Assembly (NCBI RefSeq): GCF_030867095.1
Contig: NC_081824.1
Coordinates: 55,462,882-55,526,881 of the forward strand
DNA: 64,000 nt
Source of the DNA: Alligator mississippiensis
Taxonomy: Eukaryota > Chordata > Crocodylia > Alligatoridae
Reading direction: 5' to 3'
Numbering within the stretch: the stretch's first letter is position 1; the number at the start of each line of letters is the position of its first letter. The translations under genes were made by a program, and so were the position numbers. A model generated the notes under the pieces. It was not told the origin of the DNA. It was given only the letters and a program-made list of their open reading frames with translations, and made no database searches. This document shows, one piece after another, positions 34,561 through 47,190 of this stretch.

Positions 34561-34667
34561 ATTGGTGATTTATTAAGCTCTTCAGCTAAAAGGTTTCATA
34601 CTTTAAGAGGTAAGATTTTTGTACCTGTTGAAATTGAAATTATGCACCAAGATATTTGAACACAAAT

Positions 34668-34693
34668 TGTTTGTTTGTTTGTTTGTTTGTTTC
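34668..34693. repeat. (TTTG)n microsatellite
   Basis: Six to seven TTTG units. Confidence 0.9.
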
Positions 34694-34925
34694 TAGGAAA
34701 GTTAATTAAAAATGTCAATACACTTTACATTTCATTTCCAAAGAAGACTGCAAAGCCATCATTTTGTATCTAAAGTGTTCTTTAGATACAAAATTCTTTT
34801 AAACTGTGCTCAGACTTATTAATGCCACCATTTTGTGAGCAGCTTATTTCCAAAATTAATGAGACATGTTTTTCAGCATTCAGTAGTGACCATTTCCAAA
34901 TAAGTAATAATACTTAATAGTTATC

Positions 34926-35860
34926 ATGGAATCATTTTAGGGTTGGAAGGGATCTCAGGAGGTTACCTAGTTCAACCCCCTGATCAAAGCAGGACCACCC
35001 CCAGCTATAACATCCCAACCAAGGCTTTGTCCATTTGGATCTTAAAAACCTCCAAGGATGGAGATTCCAAAACCTCTCTGGGTAACCTGCTCCAGTGTTT
35101 TACTACCCTTCTAGTGAGACAGCTTTTCCTAATATCTAACCTAAACTTCCCTTGCTGCAGCTTGAGGTCATTGCTCTTTGTATTCTCTAGCTCCATCATC
35201 TTTTCATCTACCTGAAGGGTAGTTTCAGTCTGCTATTAAATCCTCCTTCAGTCTTCTCTTCTCCAAACTAAATAAGTCCATTTCCCTTAGCCTGTCCTCA
35301 GCAGTCATGTGCACCAGCTCCCTAACCATTTTCATTACCCTCTACTGGACTCTCTCCAATTTGTCCACATCCTTTCTGTAGTGAAGGGCCCAAAACTGGA
35401 CACAGAGCTTCAGATGTAGCCTCACCGGTGCTGAAGAGGTGAATAATCACTTCTCTTGATCTGCTGGCAATACTGCTACTAATACTTCCAAGTATACCAT
35501 TAGCCTTTTTTGCAACAAGGGAACATTGTTGGCTCATATTCAGCTTCCTGTTTGTTCACTATAACCCCAGGTCCTTTTATGCAGAGCTGCTGCTTCATCA
35601 GTCAGACCCCAGCCTGTGCTGGTGCATGGGATTGTTCAATCTGAGGTGCAGGACTTTGCATTTTTCCTTTTTTATCTTCATGAGATTTATTTTGGTCCAA
35701 TCCTTCAATTTGTTGAGGTCTCTCTGAATCCTATCCCTACCCTCCAGCATATATACTACTTCCCTTAGCTTGGTAGCTCTAAACTTGCTGAGGGTACACT
35801 CCATCCAATCTTCCAGGTCACTGATGAAGATATTGAACAAAACTGGCCCCAGTTTTGACA
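34926..35860 (-). mobile_element. CR1 LINE copy 4 (older subfamily), 5'-truncated
   Basis: Minus strand; the 3' end at about 34926 (GGTTGGAAGGGATCTCAGGA) is a different subfamily from copies 1-3. Frames broken by stops show [20 protein letters not shown] and KEKCKVLHL (35598-35903), QCSLVAKKANGILG (about 35480-35535) and FRLDIRKSCLTRRVVKHWSR (35005-35150). RT is cut off before its N-terminal half; the truncated 5' end at about 35860 lies directly beside the duplicated EYS exon edge. Confidence 0.85.
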
Positions 35861-35867
35861 CTTGCAA

Positions 35868-35940
35868 ACTGACAATTGGAAAACACTTTGTATTCTGTGC
35901 CAATTCTTATATTTTTTACAAACACACAGTGGAGTGCCAT
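35868..35940 (-). pseudogene. Duplicated 3' edge of the EYS 260-bp exon with decayed splice donor
   Basis: Direct repeat of 36085-36157, offset 217 bp, about 90% identical over 73 bp. It includes the last ~30 exonic bases (I-P-L-C-V-C region), the donor position and about 43 bp of intron. In this copy the donor GGTAAGA has become TATAAGA, so it no longer reads as a splice site. Similarity stops at both sides, so it is not a simple 217-bp tandem duplication. Confidence 0.8.
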
Positions 35941-36127
35941 GTAAAATACAATGCAGTAAACATTTTCAAGTTCCCTGGAAAGTTCTATTAAACTACAAAG
36001 TATTAGTTATTTCGGTAACAATGTCTTAAAATCCAACGCAACTACAACTTTTTCACGATTTAATAGGATGTCTAACATTCACACACTGACAATAGGAAAA
36101 CACTTTGTACTCTGTGCCAATTCTTAC

Positions 36128-36387
36128 CTTTTTTGCAAACACACAATGGAATGCCATCAACCTGTGCCAGGCAGGTTGAATTGTTTACACATGGATTGTA
36201 GTGTGGGTCACAGGGGTTGTAGCGCTGCTGGCAAGAGTCTCCAGTATAAAAAGGAGGACAAAGGCATATAAAGTGCCCCTGGACAACAGACTCATAGCAG
36301 GTCCCTCCGTTCAAGCACGGGTCAGGATCACATTCATTTATATCTTCATTGCACTGTGACCCTGTCCAGCCTGCTGTACATGTGCAT
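36128..36387 (-). CDS. EYS: EYS exon (260 bp): end of one EGF repeat, one complete cbEGF, most of a third
   Basis: Acceptor TTTTTTCAG precedes base 36387 and donor AAG|GTAAGA follows base 36128. The exon enters with one base completing an Arg codon (phase 2) and leaves with one base (phase 1), giving 86 whole codons. Residues 1-12 close an upstream EGF (C-T-C...G-S-Q-C). Residues 15-52 are a complete calcium-binding EGF: D-I-N-E-C start and all six cysteines. Residues 52-84 hold most of the next repeat, with an enlarged first loop (CDPHYNPC) and an N-N-S-T glycosylation sequon. That enlarged loop with NNSTC matches EYS, not a generic Notch- or Crumbs-type EGF. Its upstream partner exon is not visible in the remaining 27.6 kb. 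A longer frame through this exon is readable, but the extra residues at both ends are intron. The 3' edge of this exon is duplicated at 35868-35940. Confidence 0.93.
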
Positions 36388-39300
36388 CTGAAAAAAGATG
36401 GGGTAAAGTTGAGATGAATATGCTTATTAAGCTTCATCAGTTCATAGCACTTACTACATTTCATCAATTTATAAAAAGTTTATTCATAACAATTAGTAAA
36501 TCCTTTCTCCACATAAGTTGTGCCTGTGTAATATGTGTTTTTTATGCTCTGTGAATGAAAAATGTATTATCTATTTATATAAAATGCATAGAATTCATGC
36601 TACTTAATATGTGATGTTTCCTTGCATCATAGATCAATTCAATGATCATGCTATATTAAGTCTTTTTGAATAAAAGTTTTCCCCAGCTTTTGACTTGCCA
36701 CTACCCTAAAAAACCCCACAAGTATTATTAAAAATTTTAAAAACTCTTTATTTCTGGAGTGTATGTATATAAAGGCACAATGCAGTAGACAGTGTTTCAG
36801 CATATTTTCTATTATGAGTCAAAAATAGAAGGAAAAATTACAGTAACTACGCCCAGATTCTTCCCTTTCTTCACTGTGTTCTGCTCCCATTTTGCATACA
36901 TTTTTGTAAGAAATGGATTCTGAACACACAGAACCAAAATTGTGAACAAGCATTTACTCTTTCTGTGACCCTTATAGCTCCATTTTTTGTGACATAAACA
37001 CATCCCTGTCCTCTTTTACAGCATAAACATGATGACAGGGTCTTTGAGACTTAAACACAGATTACAATTCTATGACTATACCAATGAAAGTTTTACCACT
37101 AACTTCAAAGGGAATAGAATCTTCCTTGCATTTTTGCTTGCTTAGGAAATAATGAAGTCATCTGCATTGTAATTGTGTATTTGAATACCACTTCTAGCTA
37201 TAGCCTTGATTCCAACACATTCAATTAGTCAAGTGAAATTCAGTCCGAGTACAATAGGTACAATTAGGATGGTGTTGCTTGACTAGGTAAAAAGAATTGG
37301 AAAGCTCTATTGTTTTACACAGATTACCTGCCACACACAACAACTTCCCAGCATAATGTTTTTTATGCAGACTTTTGATTATGTTTTTCAGTTAGATGGA
37401 TATATAGACTCAATAGAGCAATTATAATATTAAATCGACTAGATTAGTGAGCTGAGGCTGTGCTTGAGGATTTAAAAAATAGTGTTGATCCCAACTAAAT
37501 TAAGCTTTCACCACTAAACTAACACTTGTGACTTCAACTCCTATTAAACCCTAATAAAAATGAATATCACAAAAAAAATTGCTGAACTCAAGGAGGAGTT
37601 AGAACTCTAAACTTTAAAGCTATTTCAAGAGTCCCCTCATCCACAAATAGAGATCATTTGTGGATTTAGAAGCTGATAATAGTGCTGGGATGATGCCATT
37701 GAGGAGCTGAGTCAACAAAAGGGTGACAGCAGTGAATATTTATGTTTCATAATACCCTCAAGAAGAGTATCTTGTATTTCTACTGTAACTATGAACAGAG
37801 AAGAATATACATCTCTTTCAGAATTAAGAAAGCAGTGTAATATGCTCCTGTCTCAACTTCAACAGCACTTTCATTTTCGTTTTGTCCCAGCATGTTCATC
37901 TCTTTGTTTTTAAGTAAGCAAATAGTGGAAAAAAGACAAAGAACACAAATAATCTTTGACAACATAAAGAAGCCTTATTCTGGTACAATCACATTGTCAG
38001 ACCCGCAGCATCTAGGATTGGAGAATGTTTGCCAAAATAAATGTCAAGGGATTTGATTTGATTTTTTTTTCTGTAATGATATTAATGGCATGCTGAAATG
38101 CTTCTATGATTTTAAATAGCAAGAGCTTCTCTTGTTAAACACCAGAATGGTTTAGTCTGTATTCTTAGAGAGAGAACATTTGCTAACATTGGTGAACAGA
38201 GATAAATAGTATATGAACATGAATTTCTAAGTCATTTATTTGCCTGCCTCAAGATATATCCCTGAATGGCTTCTTTTAAGAAATAACTTTTTAAATACCT
38301 TCTTTGGTTTTATAATACTGTGGTAAGATCATTTTAAAACTGTACATGTTATCTATAATAAAGCGAACAGGTTTCACCTAACCTTAGATGGAATATAAGC
38401 TCAATTGTATAAACACACATTAAGCCAAAATCACTATTATTCTGAAAATAAAAATCTTTAATCTTGATTCATTTACGTTAAACATTCCCTCCATCACTCC
38501 CATCTCCCCTCCAACGTAATACAATATGTGAATTTAAGTATCTCTGGAAGATTCTGTTCCCTAGTACGTTCCCTTTGAACAAACGTGACAGTACATAAAG
38601 CAAAAGATTCTCCAGGTATATGAGGACTTAAAGAAGGGTGTGTTTTAAGTAAATTATACATCTTAAAACAGTACTCTTTAAGTAGATTATATGATGTAGA
38701 TTATACCTTACAAAGGTATAATCTTAATTAAAAGCTGTCTACAGATATACAGATAGACGTATCTATGAAATAAACTGGAAATGGAATACTTGTTTATTAC
38801 TTTTGTTTTCTTTATTAATTTATTTTTCTCTGTGGTCTTTAATAATGAAATCGTTTTAGTTAGTTTAACAGTTGTAATGATTTTGTTAAATTGTGGTGTC
38901 ACCTAAGGCATTGTTCAGTACGCATCTGACTAAAACTATAGGAGTCCCATATCTGTGTGAGCACGAAAAGAAAAAAAAACAAGATTTAAAATCTGGTATG
39001 CCATAAAATTATTTGAAACTCAGTAATGAAACAGACCCTTCTTTAACTCTTCACATACCTGGAGAATATTCTGTTCCGTGTACCTTCGCAATTGTTCAAA
39101 GGAGACATATTATGGAAGACAATCTTCTCTAGATACTCAAATCTGCATCCTATAATACTTATGCCTCATGACCCAAGAGTCATTTACTAGTTCTCTCCTA
39201 CAGAAGTCATTTGTAACCATGCCATCTTTCCATCTCTCCTTAAGAACTACTGTCTGTGCAAAATGTTGGGATTCTTCAGTGGCTTTGTTCCAGCTGGCAA

Positions 39301-40177
39301 TTGCCTAGAAGTGAGTGCCTTCCAAATCAATATAACTGTAAGCAATGTGAAGATTAACACAGAAAGAAAAATGCTGTCTTGACAAGTATCATAATGAAGC
39401 CAATTAGAATTGACCCCACCAAACAGTTCTGAAATAACAGTATTGCTTTCACTTATTTAACTGCAGATAAACAAAAGCAACTGCTCTTTTTAGTTGCATG
39501 TATTCTGTGTCAAGTTTGCACAAACCACCCCTTATATTTGCCATAGCGACAGATATGTCTCCTGAACAAATTGATAGATTTAGAAGTGCAAAAAAGAACT
39601 CAATAGTGTCAAATCTTTTCTTATTTAGCATACAATGGAAAGAAATGGATATCTGAGTCAAATTCTTAGATACACTGCCAGTCATTCACCTGTTTCTTTC
39701 TTTCGTAGGATCTTGATAGAAAATGGCATGACATTCAGTGAAGATTGAGTCAGCCAGTGCACACACCAATGGCTCATTTTGCAAAAAGGTTTGTGCTCTC
39801 AACAAAATCAACCAGCAGGTTACAGCTCTGTAGTACTGAGTCATTAATTCTACTCTGCAAATTAGAGGGTTCTGCACAATTTAAGACAATGGAAGGAGAG
39901 CTTATTTTCGGTTCATTTTAACTATCTAGGAATATGCCTACCATGCACCAGTACATGCCACAAAGCGCCAGCAAAGTTAATCCTCCCCTATCCCTCAGTC
40001 ACCCTACCCCTGACATCACATTTTCCTTTCTCTCATACCACCCTCAAACCCTCAATTCTCTCTCCCTCCATTTCCTTAAAGTCTCCATCATTCATTTCCC
40101 AGGCACCCATTTGTCCCTTCCATACACCTCTGAAACCTATACCCATAAAAACCCAATACGATCAGTGGGTGGGTCGC
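36388..40177. other. EYS intron upstream of the 260-bp exon
   Basis: AT-rich, 3.8 kb. No transposon or exon recognised; scattered T-, A- and AT-rich runs only. Confidence 0.55.
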
Positions 40178-40620
40178 CACATGCAGGGAAGTGTGGTTTG
40201 TGGCACCACAAACTCCATGTAGGGAATGTGAAAACATGCTTCATGCTGCACATCTGCAGCACAGTGGCAGAATTTGCTGCCAGGAAATCTCGGTAGCAAA
40301 AAAACATTCTGAGGCAGTAATAGCGCAGAGCACATGTCAGTAGCCTGTGCTGGAACAAATTGAGGACTGGATGTCTAGAGCAACACTTTGGCTGCCATTC
40401 AGGTTCCATGCTGCTGGATCTGCACCCCTGCTACACCAGGACAGCAGGTAAGAGTGCTGGGGCCAACACAGGTGCTGGCCTCAGTCACCCCCACCCTTAC
40501 CGGGCACAATTTGCTTTGCGCTGAAGCACAGAGGCAGGGGCATACGACAAGATACAAAGAAGCAGCACAAATTTGTGCTGCTGCTGTTTGTGCCTCTACA
40601 AGCACACACCCCTGCATGTG
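40178..40620. mobile_element. Small inverted-terminal-repeat element (443 bp), putative MITE
   Basis: Left CACATGCAGGGAAGTGTG and right (reverse complement) CACATGCAGGGGTGTGTG are inverted termini (16/18). The interior contains short inverted motifs (AGCAGCACAAATTTGTGCTGCTG at 40561-40583 is nearly palindromic). No target duplication found, so superfamily unknown. Confidence 0.55.
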
Positions 40621-41860
40621 AGGAACCTCCCAGTATCTCCCTATTTTGAGCCTATTTATTTCTGACATACCCCCCTCTGTCCTTCCAATGCCCTTCTAGT
40701 CTCTGGTTCTCCAGCTTCCATCTTAGTCTTCCCCCAAGCAGCATCTCAGCAAAAGCAGAGACTCCAGCTCCTAAGGCTTAGCAACTCAAGCCTGTTTAAA
40801 AAATGGCATAAGGGAATGTGTGAGAAGGAGCAGGGGGACAGAGAAGAGCTGGCATAGTGAGCGCTCCTATTCCTGCCCCCTCAAAAAAGTATAGAAGAGC
40901 TGTTTAACACACCTGCCTAGAGCTACTAGGTTTTTTGTTTGTTTGTTTTGTTTTTTGCAATCCTCTGTAGCATATCGCAGGATCCAGTTCCTAGGATCAC
41001 CTGAGCATATTTTGCCTACTGAATTCCAGGTCTGGCATCACATGCCAGGTTATGCTTAATGAAGAAGAGTGGCAACAGCATCTTCCGGTTGCACATGGTG
41101 AAGATTTCAAAGGATTCTCCCATGAGCAATCCCTGTCCCGGTGCAGATAATGGGTGAGTTTCTACATAAAAAAAGATACCTTTAATAAGGATTTGAGAAA
41201 AGCACTGACAGAAGAGTTAATGACATATTGACTAGGAAAAGACTGGAAAGAACAATCTATGAAAGGTCTCAACATTTCACAGGACCTGAAAAATTGGAGT
41301 AATTTATGACTGGACACAGTCCAGCATAGTACTGAATAAAACCTGCTCCCATCTACTGGGCCTTCAGTAGCAAATGTGAAATGAGGTGATGGTCTCAGTC
41401 CAAGTAATAATAATAATACTTAGTCCTTCTTTAAGATCTCTTAGCCTCTTACATAACCCTAGCATTGTACATACAATAACAAAGAGTCCTCTCAACCCTT
41501 CTGTATGAAACAAACATAATACTCTCATTTTCCGAATGGTGAAAATGAGGCAGATATATAAACAGCATCACAAGAAACAGAGGTATATTTACACAGCATC
41601 ACAAGGAACAGAGGGATGGAGCTAGGATTATAATTAATAATTCTTCTAGTCCTGTTTTATTCTTTCAGTCACACAGCAGGCTTCTCCAGGACCCTCAAAC
41701 AAATAAAACTCTTGATAGCTATAATTGCCATTACTTGATATTATACGTGTAGTCTTGGAAGACTGGACATCTCATCTCACCCAGAAGCAAGCTAAGTCAT
41801 ATTTGGAAACCAATGTAAGCAAGTGGTATTATATTACCACTACCCTGGCTAGTAACAATT
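40621..41860. other. EYS intron
   Basis: No gene; a TTTG-rich patch near 40930. Nothing else recognised. Confidence 0.5.
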
Positions 41861-41868
41861 ATAATTAT

Positions 41869-42270
41869 GGCCTGGTTTAAATTGCGAGCCCACCTTGTGG
41901 TGTGGTGACTCCTTTAATGTTGGAGTCCCCATCCCTACTTCCCCCCACTGCCCCACATGTCCCTCTGCCACTGATTGGTGGAGGGGCCCATTTACCCCAC
42001 TGCTCACCTCTTGCTCCTGATGGCTGGGAGGCAAAAACTGCAATTTTAAATATGCTGCAGTTTTTGTCTCCCATCTGGTCAACAGCAAGAGGCATGAGGC
42101 AAAAACCATGGCATATTTAAAACCACGGTTTTCCTCTCCCACCCATCAGGAATGAGCAGTGAGTGGTGGGACTGCTGGCCCCCTCCACCAATCAGTGGCA
42201 GGGCACATGTCGGGGGAATTCCAAGATTAAAGGAGCCACTGCAAGCTGAGTCCACAATTTAAACCAGGCC
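41869..42270. mobile_element. Fold-back MITE (402 bp)
   Basis: Termini GGCCTGGTTTAAATTG and CAATTTAAACCAGGCC are exact 16-bp inverted repeats. The inverted similarity continues inward: CACTGATTGGTGGAGGGG.CC on the left pairs with GGCCCCCTCCACCAATCAGTG on the right. Most of the element could fold into one hairpin. Flanks ATAATTAT (41861-41868) and ATAATTAA (42271-42278) match 7/8, compatible with an 8-bp (hAT-type) target duplication, though AT-rich sequence makes this less certain. No coding capacity. Confidence 0.8.
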
Positions 42271-42278
42271 ATAATTAA

Positions 42279-45200
42279 AGTTGTACTAGGAATAGAAATA
42301 ATTAATTGATTCAATGCTCAAGTTAAAAATAAAATCCTAAAGGTGGGCATTTTAAAAATGGTTATTCACAGCAAATATTTTTTTCAATGGTGTCTAATAT
42401 CCTTGAACTTCCTAACAAACTGAGGAAGAAGAAATGTTAGATAGAAAACTTTTCACCTATAAGGGCTGGGGAAAATGATTTTTTTTTTGAGCTTCATGTG
42501 TTTTCCAGAGTTCTATTATAATGACAAAATTATAAATTTCTTGGAATATTTGTGAAAACCCCTGAAATGTGTGAAATAAATGTGAAGTTTAAAAGCCTGT
42601 TTCCCATGCAAAAGTGTTTTTGAAACATCTGTTTACCACCATTTGATTTTTTTTCCCTTATTTGTTCTGCTTTCATTTTTCTGAAGCTACATGTGTACAT
42701 TTAAAGTAGATGACTGCCACATGCACAAGTTATAATAGTAATTTTCTTCTTTTTTCACTCTGAGAGGAGATTCTAACCCATCCATTATCTATTTCCAGGT
42801 TTCCTGGATTAGCATTCAAAAAGATTAAGCGCTTTTCACAGTCTACCACAAAATGCTGTAAAGCAGCATGGTAAAAATTAATAATACAAAAAATCTGCAA
42901 ATGTAAGCCTTTCAATTAAAGCTGAAGATAAAGAGTATATTGACCCCTATATTGAGGGAGAAAGGATTTCATATGCATATAACTGGAGAGAGAGATAAAA
43001 AAGATGATTCTACTAGTATAATAGTATAAGCATGTGCCTCCTGCTTGATTTTATATAGAATAATTTTAGAGGGCTTAGGTGGTTTTCATTCCCTTCCAGT
43101 TTAATTGGTTCATCCCTTTTTTGGCTTGTCCCTTTTCTCATTTTCTTGGATTTGTTTTCTGTTCTCCATATGCTTCTGCTCCTATAATCCCCCACTCACT
43201 TTCTCTTCTATGGCAACAACAAAAAGACACTTATTACTAATTCTGTATAAGCAATATGTCAAAAGAAGAAAAAAAAATATTTTAGAAGCACAAATAGATA
43301 AAATGATATTTGCTTATGCCACTGTTTTTTTTTCCCCTTCATCCTCCCTTTGAAACAGTGAGTTCAGGTGATCACAATGTAAAATTCAGCTCAGTGAGAC
43401 AGCAAGCTATATTTCAGTTTTTAGCTGCAGTTCAGCTGCAATGCACATATTACTGTTTCAGGAAACAAAGGATTTTTTATGCTCTGAAAAACTACTTCTT
43501 GCTTTTAGGCAGTTTGGCAGAAATGCCTAACACAAATTGTTCAAACTTTTAGGTGCATCAGACACTTGGGAGCTGAGTCTAAAAAAATACAAGGATGTGA
43601 AGGGTTTCCCATGAGGGAAGTGATATTGTGATATAAAGCCAGTTTCAAAAAGGTATTTAGGTGTCTTAGGTGGTTAAACTCCCCCAGATTTCACCTATGA
43701 TACCTACATTTCTTTCTGAATGCGGCCTTGGAACTTAAATCAGTAGCTTAAATAGAACATAGGCCTGAACCCGAGAGAGGACTGTGCACTTTAACACTTA
43801 TTGAAATCAATTAAACTCTTTGCTTTCATAAAATAAGTGAGATTTGGGTCTAAGTTGCTTGTGAATAGAAGTCTCTCTCGTTTTATGTCTCATGATTGAT
43901 CTAGATTAAATGAATGGCTCCTAGCAGAAAAGTTGATACTCTCAGAAGAAGAGATAAAGCCTGAATGGTAAGAGTCACTGACCTAGTCTAACCTAGAAAC
44001 TTCATCTGAGATCAAGGATGAGGCACGATAGTGACAGATGAACTACACTGTCTGTCCTGGACACTGATCACATGACTGAGATCAGAAAATACATGTTCAG
44101 ATCATAAATCAGGGGTTGAATCTCCTCTGTTATCTATAACCACAACTAGTACTTCTCCCATACAACTTTAGATTCAAAGTGGCATCTCCCATGAATAAGA
44201 GAAGCTATGAGGAAATAACCGGAAGAGGATTACAAAAAAAAATAAAACCTCTCTAAGTGTTTTTTGTATGTTTTGTTTGTAATGTTATCTGTTATACAGA
44301 GTTTTAATAACAGGATATTATATAGTCAAGGAAATAGAAAAGAAGAAACCTAAACTATCACTTCAGAGAAAAATACAAGTAGTATCTGTTGCGTCGTTAT
44401 GCTTATCCAATATAAAACTAAAATATATATTTATATATAAATTTCCAGGACTGTGATGGGTTTGTGGTGACAATTAAAAAAAGCAAGCACACTACAAGTT
44501 TGAAGTGATGTACTTAGGGTAAATTCCAGATTGGCCCTGTGGGTACTACAAACTAGGCTTCAGCTTTCCTCTGAAAGGAGTTGCTTAATCCTAAGAGAAT
44601 GATTAAAGAAAAGAAAAAGAAAAAAATCAGGCTGGGTCGCAAAACCTATGCGTATAACACATAGGAAGAGTTAGGTGCTTCACAAGGTTATAATACTCAC
44701 CCATACTGGGAGCCCAGAATTCAGGGCCCTTCTTAGACTGATGGGATTCAAATGCATACTTAGCCACTCCCCAAGAGAACACAATAACTACCAAGCTATA
44801 GATTGGATTGGTAGGAATTTGTTAGAAAGGCTACCTCATTTAGAAAGGCCTCAATTGCTATCAGCCACAACTTACTTTTTCAGATGTTATAAATGGGTCT
44901 GCAGGGAGTAGGGCTTCTAAACAGAAAATAGCAATTTAAATACATTAAAGCAATCTGAATATACCTGAGCAAGTTGCTTGCATGGATTGATTAAAGTCTA
45001 TTTCATGGTTAGGATATTTGGCTAGGAGATAGAGACTCAGTTTGCCATAAAAAAGCATTTTTTTGCAAAAACTGGAGTAGTGGACCACACTAACAAAACA
45101 TAGTCCTTCTGATGCATTAATTAAACTTTGCATTTCGAACAATGTGTCCAAGGCCAATTAGCAGATTTTAATAATGATATCCTAAGTATGGGACTCAGAA

Positions 45201-47190
45201 GACTAGAGCATGGCTAATCATCAGGTATCATATGGTTCTTTGACTCCAAAGTTCAGATTTTTTATTCAAAACAATAATCAAACAATTCTATTGTTAGTTT
45301 AATATATTGTTCAAGTCCTAGCTAGGGGATCAGATGTGATCTAGAAAGCTAACACAATTTTTAGTGACTTAAACTAACATTTTTAAAGGAGTGTAAAAGG
45401 TCTAGACACTTCCGTATTTGAAAGGTAAATGCATCTTTGAAAACACCTGCCTAAAGAAACATCTGCTAAAATAGTTTATTAAGATAAATATAGATTTTTC
45501 TCATCCTTGCATTTGTATACATCATAAAAAGGCTTTTGTACAAAAAAAAGCATGGACAATCAGATTCACATTTATTGAGGTTTACTAACCTTCTGAGTTA
45601 ACTACATATTTGGAATCTGGAAAGACATATTTTTAAGCTTTAAGCAGGCACGAATGTTCAAGCAGCAAAATGAAATATTTTAAAGATAAGTTCCACAGCT
45701 GAGAGTCATATAAATAGAAGGAAAAGAGTCGAAGTAAGTACTATTAAAAAAAATTTACTTCAGTATTTTACAATGTGCAATGAGATGTGTAACAAGCTTT
45801 AGAAATGTTACAGCCACAAGATGAAGCAGTGATTTCAATTGTACAAGCTTATGTTACAACTCATCACATTGCTCCGTGAAAACCAACATTTCTTTCATCG
45901 AAAACATTATTGTTTTGTTTTAAAAACATAAAAACAAAGGAATGAATAATGATTTTCAAGTGCTTTCCAAAACTCAGCTATGTCTTTATCTAACTTTAAT
46001 ATCTACCATAATATAAACTATTCTACTTTCTACTCAGGCTGTCTTACTGAGTTATTCCAACAGAGTAAACCTCTGAAAATTTTATGATTGCCCCTTCCAA
46101 ACAGGGGATGCACAAGCCTAACAACCATGCATCAAATACCTAAGTACTCTCATGGAGATACGTGACTTCTGCGTGTGTACCCCTGTCCGACACTTGTGTC
46201 CTTCAGAGATAGAGACTACCTATTTTCAGTTTGATAGATTTCTTCACACATGCAATGTGGCATTTAGTGGAAGCAAATGTGATAATTACAGATTTTGCTT
46301 TAGTCTGCCTATATACTGGTGAGAGAAAAGCATTGCTTTACAGAGGTTTTCTAGCAGTATATTATTTGTAATGGTAGTCTAAATCAACTTTTCTATAATA
46401 CTTGTATTGATCGAACATAAGAGAAGAGTTTAAGTCCCAGCCACAACCAAAATAACGATAAACTAAAATTCAATTATCTGTAGAAACTACTGGTAGGGAA
46501 GATGATAATTTCATAAGTACGCATCATGTAGAATACATTTATGTTGGAATGATTTCACATGATTTTTTTTTTTCCCCACAAAATACACACATATTTACAT
46601 TCCAAAGAAGCAATCTCTGCAGTAGAGTGATATGCATGAATCTGTCACACTTCCCGAATGCATGGGTATGCTGTTCTACAAAATTACTTTTCCAGTTGAT
46701 ATTGCACTTTTAATCTTTAATTAGAAAAATAAAACAATACTTCTACAATACACTTCGCAAAAAGAGATGACTATGCTCATTTTTCCTTTGTTGTTTTTCT
46801 CTCCCATCAGCGTAAGGACCTCATAGTCATGTAGTATCTAAAACACAGATTCTCAATCATATTTAAACATCTGGCTTACTGAAATCAATGGGATCTGGGC
46901 TCAAATGCATTTCATTAATGCGCTAATTGACATGACTAAAAACTAGTCCCAGGTGTTTCATTCTCTTACTTATTCTTTCCTCAGAAAGAAAATCATTTCC
47001 GCAGGACTGTGCTTTTGAAGAATGCATATAGTCTGCTATTTTTTGGTAGAGAAGGAAAGATCAAATAAGTTCACCTGGCATTTAGAAAAGAAAGTGGCCA
47101 GGTGGGTGGCAGTCTTTTGTTCTTTTGGGAGTTCTATCCACAGTCTTGGACCAGGCCTTTGAGAAAACTCTCCTGTCTGCACAAATGAGG
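42279..47190. other. AT-rich EYS intron
   Basis: Nearly 5 kb without a recognisable gene, EGF exon or transposon. Small AT-dinucleotide runs near 44425. Confidence 0.55.

Larger units (their letters stand above)
12872..36387 (-). other. EYS: EYS gene, internal part (four consecutive EGF-coding exons)
   Basis: Partial gene on the minus strand. Seen: four exons, 36128-36387, 15130-15226, 14669-14776 and 12872-13017, each with AG acceptor and GT donor and with exactly compatible codon phases; joined they read 611 bases without a stop as cysteine-spaced EGF-like repeats. The order and spacing of repeats, including the unusual CQQRYNPCD...NPC.NNSTC stretch, FEG.YCEID and the .R-phase joins, follow the N-terminal EGF cluster of vertebrate EYS as I know it. 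Known: EYS is a very large secreted protein (EGF repeats, then laminin-G domains) of the photoreceptor ciliary region, binds O-mannosylated glycans such as those on dystroglycan, and its loss causes retinitis pigmentosa (RP25) in humans; the gene spans megabases with huge introns. Inference: the whole window lies within EYS. The first and last exons are outside. Confidence 0.92.

Noticed and set aside
36072..36467. 131-residue frame taken as one gene
   Set aside because: Only 36128-36387 is exon; the ends outside the AG acceptor and GT donor are intron translated by chance.
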